Notes under the pieces: generated by a model
What the model saw: only the letters and a program-made list of their open reading frames with translations
Told to the model about the DNA's origin: nothing
Database searches by the model: none
Shown: positions 27,033-35,120 of the stretch, piece by piece
Numbering within the stretch: position 1 is the stretch's first letter
Layout: each line of letters starts with the position of its first letter
Made by a program: the position numbers and the translations under genes
From: Lewinella sp. IMCC34191
GTDB taxonomy: Bacteria; Bacteroidota; Bacteroidia; Chitinophagales; Saprospiraceae
Assembly (NCBI RefSeq): GCF_003390935.1
Contig: NZ_QNQZ01000003.1
Coordinates: 124,001-188,000, forward strand
DNA length: 64,000 nt
Direction of reading: 5' to 3'

Positions 27033-27616
27033 CAGTCCGGCGCGGAGAAGAGTTTAAAAACGGTCATACCCCGTTGGAAAAGGTGTAGGATTTCCTCGGG
27101 CGGCAGCAGCATCCCCTTTTTGTACACGATGAGGTAGTAACCGATGCCTTCCACCGACCAACCCTTATTCAGGGTGAAATAGTTCAACACGTCGTCGGTA
27201 AAGTGATGCCGAATATAGTCTTCATCATCGCCGGTGAGGCGATACTGCTTGCTGAACTTCGGGAAGCGTACGAAGTCGATGTCATCAAATCCGAAGAGCT
27301 CCCCCAGTTTATGCAGGATCGTTTCGGGCTGCATATCCAGGCCGGGCAATGTCAGTTGCTGACTCTGTAGAAAGAAGACCGTCTGCCGGGTAGTATGCTT
27401 ATCGCCGTAGTCCTGGTAGCTGTAATCGAAGATGTACGCATCCTTTTCCATCAGCCCGTCCTGCTTGCGCAGGATATTCGAAACGGCGCGGCGCCGGCCC
27501 CGATTCGCCAGCCGGAAGTCGCTCAAATAGCGGTGAAGACCGAAATCATCGGCTGCACTAAACTCGAAACCCGCCCGGTGGGCCAGGCCACTAAGGCTTT
27601 TCTCGCGGTATGGCAT
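27032..27616 (-). CDS. Conserved hypothetical protein of a widespread uncharacterised family
   Basis: A 194-residue protein starting at the ATG at 27616. The pattern FDYSYQDYGDKHTTRQTVFF, then the Leu-Pro motif LTLPGLDMQPE, DIDFVRFPKFSKQYRL and GWSVEGIGYYLIVYKKG recalls an unnamed family found in many bacteria. In those proteins a short N-terminal globular part is followed by this core and often a membrane helix; no clear helix is visible here. Function is unknown. It is coupled to the downstream LytTR regulator, with which it forms a two-gene operon. Confidence 0.7.
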   Translation of the reverse strand: MPYREKSLSGLAHRAGFEFSAADDFGLHRYLSDFRLANRGRRRAVSNILRKQDGLMEKDAYIFDYSYQDYGDKHTTRQTVFFLQSQQLTLPGLDMQPETILHKLGELFGFDDIDFVRFPKFSKQYRLTGDDEDYIRHHFTDDVLNYFTLNKGWSVEGIGYYLIVYKKGMLLPPEEILHLFQRGMTVFKLFSAPD

Positions 27617-27621
27617 GGCCA

Positions 27622-27659
27622 AATATAGAAAATGCCCGCCTCCTGTCGGAAGCGGGCAT
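27622..27659 (-). terminator. Rho-independent terminator after the DUF1573 gene
   Basis: ATGCCCGC at 27632-27639 pairs with GCGGGCAT at 27652-27659. On the minus strand the hairpin is followed by a T-rich run (TTTTCTATATTT). It lies 40 bp past the DUF1573 stop and just upstream of the next minus-strand gene, separating the two units. Confidence 0.8.
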
Positions 27660-27699
27660 CATCGAATTCGTTGGTTTGAATTCCGGGCGGGTGCCGGGA

Positions 27700-28161
27700 C
27701 TACTTGCCGTTGTTAAACATTCCGGCCTCACCGGCGGGAACGGCCTCGGGCTGAGCGGGCTTCTCGAGCACCTCGCCCATGATGGTCAGCACGACGGGGT
27801 CCTTGGTCACGTTGGTGGTGAGGGTCACGCGCTTGCGAAACTTGCCGAGGCGGTCGGTGGCGTAGCGCACCTTGATCTCACCGGATTCACCGGGGGCAAC
27901 GGGCATATCGCTGTAGCTGGGTACGGTACATCCGCAGGAACCGACGGCGTTGGTGATTACGATGGGCTCCTCACCGGTGTTGGTGAAGGTGAAGGTGCGG
28001 TAGGGATCCGAGTTCTGCTCGATGGTTCCGTAGTCGATCTCCTTGGTTTCGAAGGTCATGACCTCGGGGTTACCCTCACCCGGCATGACCGAGGGAGACT
28101 GGGCGTTAACGGCGAACGTAACGCACAGGAACAGAGCGAAGAAGGAAAAAAGGCGCTTCAT
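27700..28161 (-). CDS. Secreted DUF1573 family protein
   Basis: A 153-residue exported protein with a signal peptide (MKRLFSFFALFLCVTFAVNAQ). The mature domain is a DUF1573 immunoglobulin-like fold: FETKEIDYGTIEQNSDPYRT, FTNTGEEPIVITNAVGSCGC and GEIKVRYATDRLGKFRKRVT. The SCGCT segment is the family hallmark. DUF1573 proteins are abundant in Bacteroidota envelopes without a defined biochemical role. The gene ends before a strong terminator and is divergent from the tRNA-Ala promoter. Confidence 0.88.
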   Translation of the reverse strand: MKRLFSFFALFLCVTFAVNAQSPSVMPGEGNPEVMTFETKEIDYGTIEQNSDPYRTFTFTNTGEEPIVITNAVGSCGCTVPSYSDMPVAPGESGEIKVRYATDRLGKFRKRVTLTTNVTKDPVVLTIMGEVLEKPAQPEAVPAGEAGMFNNGK

Positions 28162-28264
28162 AATTCAAGTTGTTTCTTGCGGTTATAACGTAAAGATCGG
28201 TCGAAAGATGATGCACTACCAAGGATAAAGCTGTTAACGGCATGTAAAAATCTTGTTCCGAATG

Positions 28265-28297
28265 TTTGTCTAGTTCCATCGGCTACCCTTATCTTTG
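28265..28297 (+). promoter_or_regulatory. Bacteroidota sigma-ABfr-type promoter for tRNA-Ala
   Basis: TTTG at 28265-28268, a 21-bp spacer and TATCTTTG at 28290-28297 match the known consensus TTTG-N19-21-TAnnTTTG. The tRNA begins 19 bp downstream. This is the clearest promoter in the window and the best single sequence hint for the phylum. Confidence 0.8.
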
Positions 28298-28315
28298 CCC
28301 TCGCTTAAACGCCAC

Positions 28316-28390
<75 letters not shown>

Positions 28391-28391
28391 G

Positions 28392-28426
28392 AAAAGGGGC
28401 ATTCGCTTTGCGAATGTCCCTTTTTT
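28392..28426 (+). terminator. Rho-independent terminator after tRNA-Ala
   Basis: An 11-bp stem (GGGGCATTCGC at 28396-28406, GCGAATGTCCC at 28410-28420, one G-U pair) with a TTT loop is preceded by AAAA and followed by six T residues. Confidence 0.9.
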
Positions 28427-28479
28427 AGTACGGTAGTCTTTAGTCAGCTGCCTGCGGCATCCGGGGTAGTACGGTAGTC
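28426..28479. repeat. Direct repeat in the tRNA/methyltransferase intergenic region
   Basis: TAGTACGGTAGTC occurs at 28426-28438 and again at 28467-28479. The surrounding region up to the methyltransferase stop at 28545 has no gene and continues with GC-rich partial palindromes (CCCCCGC...GCGGG). Confidence 0.5.
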
Positions 28480-28544
28480 GGTGGAGTAGTTGCCCCCCGC
28501 TTTGCTCGGGTGCTTGCGGGACACCCCATACTGGATTTGGTTGA

Positions 28545-29342
28545 TTAATTGAGGGGCTTGACTACGTCCAGGGAGTAAGTTAGGGGGATCAGTCCGGGCA
28601 TCTGTTTAAAGTGGTAGCGGTTTTTGGCTACTTCGACTAGGTCCGGGAAGCAATCGTAGGGGCTGTAGTCGTACTCTTCGAATTGGCGGAGGTCGAGGCC
28701 TTGATGGAGCAGGGCGTTGATCACGTCGCTGATGGGGTGGTCCCAGCTGACTTCGGTGCCCGATACTTCTTCGCTGCCGTCGGTGTAGCTGCCGGTGGTT
28801 TCTTCTACGATGGCTTCGCGGGAGAAGTAGCCGTATTGGATGCCGGTCCGGTCTGCGTTCCAGAGCCAGGCAAGGGGGTGAAACTCGACGAAAACGAACT
28901 GCCCGCCGGGCTTTAGGTAGCGGGACACGATGGCCGCCCATTTGTCCAGGTCGGGGAGCCAGCCGATGGTGCCGTAGGTGGTGAACACGATATCGAAGGT
29001 CTCGTCGAGGTGTTCGGGCAGACTGTAAACATCGCAATTGATGAACCGACCCGGTAGCCCGCTGCGCTGCGATAGCTCACGGGCGGCGCCGATGGCTTGA
29101 TCGCTGAGGTCCACACCCGTCACTTCGGCCCCTCTTCGGGCGAGGGATAGTGTGTCCTGCCCGAAGTGGCACTGCAGGTGCAGCAGTGACTTTCGCGCCA
29201 GCGAGGGTGGCAAAAGGCCCAGTTCGATATCGCGAAGGCACTCCCCTCCGGAGAGCCAACCCTCCACATCGTAAAATTCACTCGTCAGGTGGGCGGCCGT
29301 CCGTTGATTCCAATGCGCCCGGTTCGTTTCCAGGTAATCCAT
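28545..29342 (-). CDS. Class I SAM-dependent methyltransferase
   Basis: A 265-residue soluble enzyme with a Rossmann-type AdoMet domain. Motif I is seen in LLHLQCHFGQDTLSLARRGA, motif II in VTGVDLSDQAI, and motif IV around DIVFTTYGTIGWL, followed by LKPGGQFVFVEFHP. The N-terminal MDYLETNRAHWNQRT is typical of a widespread small-molecule methyltransferase group. The substrate cannot be assigned. A copy of a short GC-rich element lies 13 bp upstream of its ATG, followed by TATATTT, which could be a -7 element. Confidence 0.85.
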   Translation of the reverse strand: MDYLETNRAHWNQRTAAHLTSEFYDVEGWLSGGECLRDIELGLLPPSLARKSLLHLQCHFGQDTLSLARRGAEVTGVDLSDQAIGAARELSQRSGLPGRFINCDVYSLPEHLDETFDIVFTTYGTIGWLPDLDKWAAIVSRYLKPGGQFVFVEFHPLAWLWNADRTGIQYGYFSREAIVEETTGSYTDGSEEVSGTEVSWDHPISDVINALLHQGLDLRQFEEYDYSPYDCFPDLVEVAKNRYHFKQMPGLIPLTYSLDVVKPLN

Positions 29343-29355
29343 GGAGATAAATATA

Positions 29356-29380
29356 GGGCGGCGGAGCGCAGGTAAAAAGC
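29356..29380 (+). repeat. Dispersed GC-rich element, copy 1
   Basis: A 25-bp sequence with core GGCGGAGCGCAGGTAAAAAG, almost identical (24 of 25 bases) to 56402-56426. Both lie directly upstream of a minus-strand start codon. Related copies are at 34455-34476, 36099-36121 and 20192-20211, and in coding DNA at 55951-55974. Confidence 0.6.
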
Positions 29381-29403
29381 CAGCTAATTAGAAGGAAGGT
29401 GCT

Positions 29404-30201
29404 TCAGAAACGATAGGCAATTCCCAAGCCGTCGGCCGTAGCCGTCATCGACCAGTGCTCTCCACCGCGTTTGTGCAGTTGGGGAACAAGGATCCCCAGT
29501 GCCGCCCCAAGCGCATAACCGGCCGCAATATCCGTGGGGAAATGCTTGCCCGCGCGGTAGCGCGCGTAGCCCGTAACGAGCGGTATAGTGGCCGCGCCGG
29601 CCCAGACCACGGGGCGCCAGGGGCTATCGGGATATAAGTCGTGAAAAACCTTGGCGGTAAAGAAGGTCAGGGCGGCCGTATTAGAGGTATGGCCGGAAAC
29701 GAAAGACTGTCGGGAATCCTCCCCGCGCTTGGCATCAATGTCCACCGACCGGTTATAGATATACGGACGGCTGCGCTGGACGATGATTTTTGATGCTTTG
29801 GTCAGTCCGTCGTTGGCCAGCATGGTTTCCGCGAGTAGCGTAGCCAGCACCAGGCCTTTGCGGCGCGCTGGCTTGCTAAAGAGTAGCGTTCCCGGTAGCA
29901 ACATCGAGCCGCGAAGCACCTCATCACTGATGTTCCGGAAGACCTCAGACCGGTGGCGGGTGGCGCCCCGATCGACAAACCACACGCTCTTGCGCTGCAG
30001 TGTAGCCACCTCCGTAGGCGAGTGACCATCCAACTTATTTTCCAAGGTATGAGATGTCATACTCAAACTGCCGGCCGCAGTAAGCATGGCAATTTCCCGT
30101 TCGGGATTAAGCGTGTACGGAAAATCCTGCGCACCGGCGGCCAGGGCGAAGCAAAGAAGGAACCAGAGAATAAAATGTCGAATCGACAGCATGCGGCACA
30201 T
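29404..30201 (-). CDS. Phosphatase PAP2 family protein
   Basis: A 265-residue exported or membrane-associated phosphatase. A signal peptide (FILWFLLCFALAAGAQ) precedes a PAP2 acid-phosphatase core with all three motifs: KIIVQRSRP (KxxxxxxRP), SFVSGHTSN (PSGH-type, here VSGH) and ARYRAGKHFPTDIAAG (SRxxxxxHxxxD-type, with Ala for Ser). Enzymes of this type dephosphorylate lipid phosphates or undecaprenyl pyrophosphate at the periplasmic face. Starts at 30201 or 30192 are equally plausible. It is divergent from the peroxiredoxin gene. Confidence 0.85.
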   Translation of the reverse strand: MCRMLSIRHFILWFLLCFALAAGAQDFPYTLNPEREIAMLTAAGSLSMTSHTLENKLDGHSPTEVATLQRKSVWFVDRGATRHRSEVFRNISDEVLRGSMLLPGTLLFSKPARRKGLVLATLLAETMLANDGLTKASKIIVQRSRPYIYNRSVDIDAKRGEDSRQSFVSGHTSNTAALTFFTAKVFHDLYPDSPWRPVVWAGAATIPLVTGYARYRAGKHFPTDIAAGYALGAALGILVPQLHKRGGEHWSMTATADGLGIAYRF

Positions 30202-30409
30202 TGTTGGTGGAGCAAACCGGGCTTGGCAGCACCCGTAAGAATACGATATTTTACGCTGATTAACAACCGGTTAGTACACCACTGCGGCGGACATTGCGAT
30301 GAGTAGCAGACAAATCGCCACTACCGAAGGGCAAACTATATCCGCTCCCTTCCGCTTCAACCGTAGCGGGACTGCCACGTTATTGAGGTTCAACCCACAA
30401 TGAACAACC

Positions 30410-31045
30410 ATGCCTTTACGATTAGGAGATCAAGCACCCAATTTCGACGCCCAGACTACGGAGGGCGACATTAATTTCTACGACTGGGCCGGCGACCACT
30501 GGGTCGTCCTGTACAGCCACCCGAGCGATTATACCCCCGTCTGCACCACCGAACTGGGCCGCACCGCCGCGCTGAAGGAATCTTTCGAGCAGCGCCACGC
30601 CAAAGTGATCGCCCTCAGTGTCGACGACCTGGAAAGCCACAAGGGCTGGGTGAAGGACATCGAGGAAACGCAGAACTGCAAGATGAACTTCCCCATCATC
30701 GCCGATTCGGAAAAGAAGGTGGCCACCGCCTACGATATGATGCACCCGAACGCCGATGACAAGTTCACCGTTCGCTCTGTCTTCATCATCGACCCCCAGC
30801 GCAAAGTGCGCCTGACCCTCACCTACCCGCCCAGCACCGGACGTAACTTCCAGGAGATCCTGCGGGTACTCGACAGCCTCCAGCTGACCGACAACTACAG
30901 CGTCGCTACTCCGGTTGACTGGAACGACGGCGAGGACGTCGTCGTGAGCCCCAGTATCAAGACCGAGGATATCCCCGACAAATTCCCCAAGGGACACAAA
31001 GTCATCAAGCCTTACCTGCGCACGACGCCGCAGCCTAATCGCTAA
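30410..31045 (+). CDS. Peroxiredoxin, 1-Cys Prx6-type
   Basis: This 211-residue cytoplasmic enzyme reduces hydrogen peroxide and organic peroxides. The peroxidatic cysteine is Cys45 in the motif DYTPVCTTELG, and the partner Arg lies in FTVRSVFIIDP. The long C-terminal extension (TYPPSTGRNFQEILRVLDSL onward, then DWNDGEDVVVSPS) is diagnostic of the Prx6 subfamily. Cys91 (in TQNCKMNFP) is also Prx6-like, so there is no classic resolving Cys. A strong terminator follows 22 bp after the stop, so it is probably monocistronic. Confidence 0.93.
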   Translation: MPLRLGDQAPNFDAQTTEGDINFYDWAGDHWVVLYSHPSDYTPVCTTELGRTAALKESFEQRHAKVIALSVDDLESHKGWVKDIEETQNCKMNFPIIADSEKKVATAYDMMHPNADDKFTVRSVFIIDPQRKVRLTLTYPPSTGRNFQEILRVLDSLQLTDNYSVATPVDWNDGEDVVVSPSIKTEDIPDKFPKGHKVIKPYLRTTPQPNR

Positions 31046-31067
31046 GCGGAAACGATCCACTTGACAG

Positions 31068-31099
31068 CCGGCCACTCCCGCAAGGGGGGGCCGGTTTTT
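31068..31099 (+). terminator. Rho-independent terminator after peroxiredoxin
   Basis: CCGGCC (31068-31073) pairs with GGCCGG (31089-31094), the loop contains a run of G, and TTTTTA follows immediately. Confidence 0.75.
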
Positions 31100-31289
31100 A
31101 ATTCAGCGCCCTGTCGCAGCTACCGCGTCTGCAAGCTTGCGAATTCGCGGACACAACGGGCGATCATTCAACCCGAATTGTCGATCAGACTGTTGTTTTA
31201 GCAACGAAATGGGCATCTTGGCCGAAATTATCATCCGGCGCTGCCCACCCTTCCGGTATATCGTAGCCCACCGTAATCAATCTAACCGA

Positions 31290-33686
31290 ATGAACCGATA
31301 TTCATTACTCTTCCTCATGTTGCTTTTCTCCTGCGCTTTCGGCGCCAATGGCCTGCTCGCCCAGGCGGACGATAAGGAGGAGGAATCCGAAAAAGAAGAC
31401 AAAGACGCTTATAAGGAACTGACCAAAGACGCCGACATCCAGGACGGCCTTTTCGGCGTCATTATGAAGGAAGGAAATACCTACTTCGAGCTTCCCATGG
31501 ATCTGTTAGACGAAGAGATCCTGGTGGTGAGCCGGATCAGCGGCCACGTAAAGGGCCTCAACTTCGGTGGTGCCGGTATGAAGAGCCGTCCTCAGCAGGT
31601 CGTTCGTTGGCAGAAGCACGGTGAAAAAGTCCTACTGCGCAGCGTCAGTTACAACAGCGTAGCCATCGAGGAACTGCCGGTCTACCAGTCCGTCAAGAAC
31701 AACAATTTCGAGCCCATCGTCGCCGCCTTCGACATTAAGGCCTACGGTCCCGACAGCGCCTCGGTGGTAGCCGATGTCACCCCCTTCTTCACCAACGACG
31801 AGCCGATGATCGGCGCGCTTGACGATAGCGAACGGAAGCGCTTCGGTATCAAGGGGCTGGATAAGGAACGCAGCCTCATCATGAACGTGAAGGCTTTCCC
31901 CAGCAACGTGGAAGTACGCCACGTGCTGACTTACAAGGGCGACGAGCTGCCCGACAACAAAGTGACCGGTACGCTTTCCGTAGAGATGAACCAGAGCTTC
32001 ATCGTCCTGCCGGAGGAGCCCATGCAGCCCCGCAAATACGACCCCCGTGTTGGCTACTTCAGCATCGAGCAGACCAACTACGGCCTGGACGCCCAACGCG
32101 CCGAGACGCAACGCTTCATCACCCGCTGGCGGCTCGAGCCCGTTGACATGGAGGCCTGGGAAGCCGGCGAACTCGTGGACGTCAAAAAGCCGATCGTCTA
32201 CTACATCGACCCCGCCACCCCGAAAGAATGGGCACCTTACATCAAGCAGGGAGTCGATGACTGGCAGCAGGCCTTCGAAGCGATCGGCCTGAAGAATGCC
32301 ATCATGGCGAAGGACGCGCCCACCAAGGAGGAAGACCCCGACTGGAGCCCCGAGGATGTCCGCTACAGCGTGATCCGCTACGTGACCACCGAGATCCAGA
32401 ACGCCCAAGGACCCCACGTGCACGACCCCCGCACCGGTGAGATCCTGGAGAGTGACATCATCTGGTACCACAACGTGATGAACCTGCTGCGCAACTGGTA
32501 CCTCATCCAGACCGCCGCGGTAAACGAAGACGCCCGCAGCCCCAAATTCGAGCAGGAAGTGATGGGCAAACTGATCCGCTTCGTAGCCGCCCACGAGGTC
32601 GGACACACCCTGGGCCTGCCCCACAATATGGGTTCGAGCCCCGCTTACACCGTAGAGCAGCTACGCACCCCGGGCTTCGTACAGGAAAACGGCGTATCGC
32701 CCAGCATCATGGACTACGCCCGCTTTAACTACGTGGCGCAGCCGGAAGACGAAGGCGTGGGTCTCCACCCCAAGATCGGCCCCTACGATTACTACGCCAT
32801 CCGCTACGGCTACCTGCCCATCCCGGAAGGTGACGAAGACCAGGTCCTGAACGAGATGGTCAAGGAGAAAGCCGACGATCCCATTTACCGCTACGGCCGG
32901 CAGACCCGCAACGGCTACGACGCCAGCGCCCAGACCGAAGACATTGGTGACGACGCCGTACTCGCTTCCACGCTGGGTATCGCCAACCTGAAGCGTATTG
33001 TGCCCGAGCTGGAGGGATGGATGGCCGAAGACGGTAAGTACTTCGATAACCTCGAAGAAGTGTACGACAACGTGATCGGCCAACTTCGCCGCTACACCGG
33101 CCACGTGGCCAATAACGTCGGCAGCGTTTACGAATGGCAGCGCAGCAGCGATGAGAATAAAATCGTGTACGAAACCGCCCCGCGGGATAAGCAGGAAGCA
33201 GCCGTTAAATTCATCAACGAGCAGATCTTCAAAACGCCCATGTGGCTGGTGAACGAAGACATTCTCCAGCGCATTTCCGCCACCGGCGTCGCCGAGAAGA
33301 TTGAAGGCCTCCAATCGTACGCCATCGGTACGCTAATGAACGAAGACCGCCTGAACCGCCTGGTCGAGCAGCAGGCCCGCAATACCCAGGCTTACGGCGT
33401 GATGGACCTCATGGAGGACACCCGCACCGGCGTCTTCAACGCGGAGAACACCAACAGCAGCTACGGCCGCAACCTGCAGGCTAACTACGTTGATGCCCTG
33501 ACCGATCTCCTCGAAAATGAGGACGTAGCGGCCGACGTGCGCGCCTCCGCCCGCGCCAATCTGATGGAGATCCGCACCGGGCTCCTCGGCCGCCAGGCCG
33601 ACGCCTTAGTGACCGGTCACCTCTCGGAACTCAGCCAGCGGATCCAGGTTGCCCTGACCGGCCTGGAAGTTATGACCGGCAAATAA
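31290..33686 (+). CDS. Secreted zinc-dependent metalloprotease (DUF5117/DUF5118/DUF4953 type)
   Basis: A 798-residue exported metzincin-like peptidase. I start it at the ATG at 31290, which begins a signal peptide (YSLLFLMLLFSCAFGANGLLA); the longer upstream frame has no such signal. After an acidic spacer comes a DUF5118-like domain (YKELTKDADIQDGLFGVI), then DUF5117-like sequence, then the catalytic motif HEVGHTLGLPHN (His435, Glu436, His439, His445) and a Met-turn-like SIMDYARFNY. The C-terminal ~230 residues are helical. It is common in Bacteroidota and presumably degrades external or envelope protein. Confidence 0.88.
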   Translation: MNRYSLLFLMLLFSCAFGANGLLAQADDKEEESEKEDKDAYKELTKDADIQDGLFGVIMKEGNTYFELPMDLLDEEILVVSRISGHVKGLNFGGAGMKSRPQQVVRWQKHGEKVLLRSVSYNSVAIEELPVYQSVKNNNFEPIVAAFDIKAYGPDSASVVADVTPFFTNDEPMIGALDDSERKRFGIKGLDKERSLIMNVKAFPSNVEVRHVLTYKGDELPDNKVTGTLSVEMNQSFIVLPEEPMQPRKYDPRVGYFSIEQTNYGLDAQRAETQRFITRWRLEPVDMEAWEAGELVDVKKPIVYYIDPATPKEWAPYIKQGVDDWQQAFEAIGLKNAIMAKDAPTKEEDPDWSPEDVRYSVIRYVTTEIQNAQGPHVHDPRTGEILESDIIWYHNVMNLLRNWYLIQTAAVNEDARSPKFEQEVMGKLIRFVAAHEVGHTLGLPHNMGSSPAYTVEQLRTPGFVQENGVSPSIMDYARFNYVAQPEDEGVGLHPKIGPYDYYAIRYGYLPIPEGDEDQVLNEMVKEKADDPIYRYGRQTRNGYDASAQTEDIGDDAVLASTLGIANLKRIVPELEGWMAEDGKYFDNLEEVYDNVIGQLRRYTGHVANNVGSVYEWQRSSDENKIVYETAPRDKQEAAVKFINEQIFKTPMWLVNEDILQRISATGVAEKIEGLQSYAIGTLMNEDRLNRLVEQQARNTQAYGVMDLMEDTRTGVFNAENTNSSYGRNLQANYVDALTDLLENEDVAADVRASARANLMEIRTGLLGRQADALVTGHLSELSQRIQVALTGLEVMTGK

Positions 33687-33711
33687 GCCTTCCCCTACTA
33701 TCCGGGAGACT

Positions 33712-33748
33712 AAGCCCCCAATCTCCCCCGCGGAGGTTGGGGGCTTTC
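33712..33748 (+). terminator. Rho-independent terminator after the metalloprotease
   Basis: AAGCCCCCAA (33712-33721) pairs with TTGGGGGCTT (33737-33746). A short T-rich stretch (TTTCGTT) overlaps and follows the right arm. Confidence 0.75.
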
Positions 33749-33822
33749 GTTACCGGTCCGCCGCCATGCAACCCCCTTCCGTTCCAGGCGTTACCCTTGC
33801 ACGAATAATCGCGATACGCTCC

Positions 33823-34455
33823 ATGCCCAAGTCCGGCGACTCCCTGCTCCTCCCCTCCGCTGACCTCACCGACGCTACTCGCCGCGCCGAAGCCCTGATC
33901 CCCACCCCCTACGGGATGTTCAAGATGATCGCCTACGCCGGCGACGAGGAGGACTATACCCCGCACCTCGCCCTGGTGCATCCCGACATGGACCCCGACA
34001 GCGACGTAATCGTGCGCCTGCACTCCGAGTGCATTACCGGCGATCTGTTCGGCTCCAAGCGGTGCGACTGCGGCGAGCAGCTGGACCGGGCCATACGCCT
34101 GACCGCCTCCGGCAAGGGCGTGGTCGTGTACCTGCGCCAGGAGGGGCGCGGTATCGGTATCATCAATAAACTCAGGGCCTACCAGCTACAGGACCAAGGT
34201 ATGGATACCATCCAAGCGAACGTACACCTCGGGTTGGAAGTAGACGCCCGGCACTACGATGTGGCTCAGGGCATTCTGGGTGACCTCGGCATTCACCGCA
34301 TTCAGTTGCTGACCAACAACCCCGAAAAGGTAGATTCCTTCGGCGACGGACCCATCGAGGTGGTACGTCGCTTGCCCATCATCGTTTCCCCGGGCAAGGA
34401 AAACGAGAATTACCTCCGCACCAAGCGGCTTGATATGGGTCACTGGTTAAAGTAG
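33823..34455 (+). CDS. ribA: GTP cyclohydrolase II
   Basis: RibA opens the imidazole ring of GTP to start riboflavin synthesis. The catalytic core is intact: HSECITGDLFGSKRCDCGEQ carries the zinc-binding cysteines (C-x10-C-x-C pattern), followed by VVYLRQEGRGIGIINKLRAY with the catalytic Arg/Tyr region and LLTNNPEKV. Starting at the ATG at 33823 gives 211 residues, a normal length for a stand-alone enzyme without RibB fusion. An ATG at 33766 would add 19 residues but sits within 20 bp of the preceding terminator. It is followed by the 99-bp repeat array. Confidence 0.93.
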   Translation: MPKSGDSLLLPSADLTDATRRAEALIPTPYGMFKMIAYAGDEEDYTPHLALVHPDMDPDSDVIVRLHSECITGDLFGSKRCDCGEQLDRAIRLTASGKGVVVYLRQEGRGIGIINKLRAYQLQDQGMDTIQANVHLGLEVDARHYDVAQGILGDLGIHRIQLLTNNPEKVDSFGDGPIEVVRRLPIIVSPGKENENYLRTKRLDMGHWLK

Positions 34456-34476
34456 GGCGCCGGGGCGCAGGAGAAG
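34455..34476 (+). repeat. Dispersed GC-rich element, diverged copy at the ribA stop
   Basis: GGGCGCCGGGGCGCAGGAGA and the bases after it resemble the element at 56402-56426, with a few changes and one or two missing bases. It sits exactly between the ribA stop codon and the 99-bp repeat array. Confidence 0.35.
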
Positions 34477-34502
34477 TGAGCTCCGTAACGGGTAAGGTTG
34501 TT

Positions 34503-35102
34503 CCCGGGGCACCACCAACATGGGTGGAGGACCTCTGGTCCGACTGGGGTGTTCCCTGCCCCTTGCTCCGCTCGGACAGGTTCGGACCGGGAGGTCCTCA
34601 ACCCGGGACACCACTAGCTCGGGTGGAGGACCTCAGGTCCGACCAAGGCATCCCCTACCCCTCGCTGCACTCGGGTAGGTTCGGACCGGGAGGTCCTCAA
34701 CCCGGGATACCACAAGCTCGGGTGCAGGACCTCTGGTCCGACCATGGCGTTGCCTGCCCCTCGCTGCGCTCGGGTGCGTTCGGTCCGGGAGGTCCTCCAC
34801 CCGGGATACCACTAGCTCGGGTGGAGGACCTCAGATCCGACCGCAGCATCCCCTACCCCTCGCTGCACTCGGGTAGGTTCGGACCGGGAGGTCCTCAACC
34901 CGGGACACTACTAGCTCGGGTGGAGGACCTCTGGTCCGACCACGGCATCCCCTACCCCTCGCTGCGCTCAGATGCGTTCGGACCGGGAGGTCCTCAACCC
35001 GGGATACCACTAGCTCGGGTGCAGGACCTCTGGTCCGACCATGGCGTTGCCTGCCCCTCGCTGCGCTCGGGTGCGTTCGGACCGGGAGGTCCTCAACCCG
35101 GG
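34503..35102. repeat. Six tandem 99-bp palindromic repeats
   Basis: The anchor GGTGGAGG or GGTGCAGG starts at 34523, 34622, 34721, 34820, 34919 and 35018, an exact 99-bp period with no length change. Each unit is itself a long inverted repeat: GAGGACCTCTGGTCCGA on the left faces TCGGACCGGGAGGTCCTC on the right, extended by GGGT/ACCC. Inside is a second stem around the sequence CTCGCTGC. The array fills the 665-bp gap between convergent ribA and the FkbM-like gene. All units stay open in one frame (a 33-residue repeat from a GTG at 34476), but the copies differ by amino-acid-changing substitutions and the structure looks nucleic-acid based, so I do not call a gene. Confidence 0.92.
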
Positions 35103-35120
35103 CGTGGCCCGTGCCGGCAA

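Noticed and set aside
31632-32624. Minus-strand frame of 330 codons opposite the metalloprotease
   Set aside because: It covers the reverse of the zinc-protease core, and its Val/His/Asp-rich composition is typical of an antisense artefact.
34503-35102. CRISPR array
   Set aside because: Units are contiguous 99-bp near-copies with no unique spacers, and there are no cas genes in the window.
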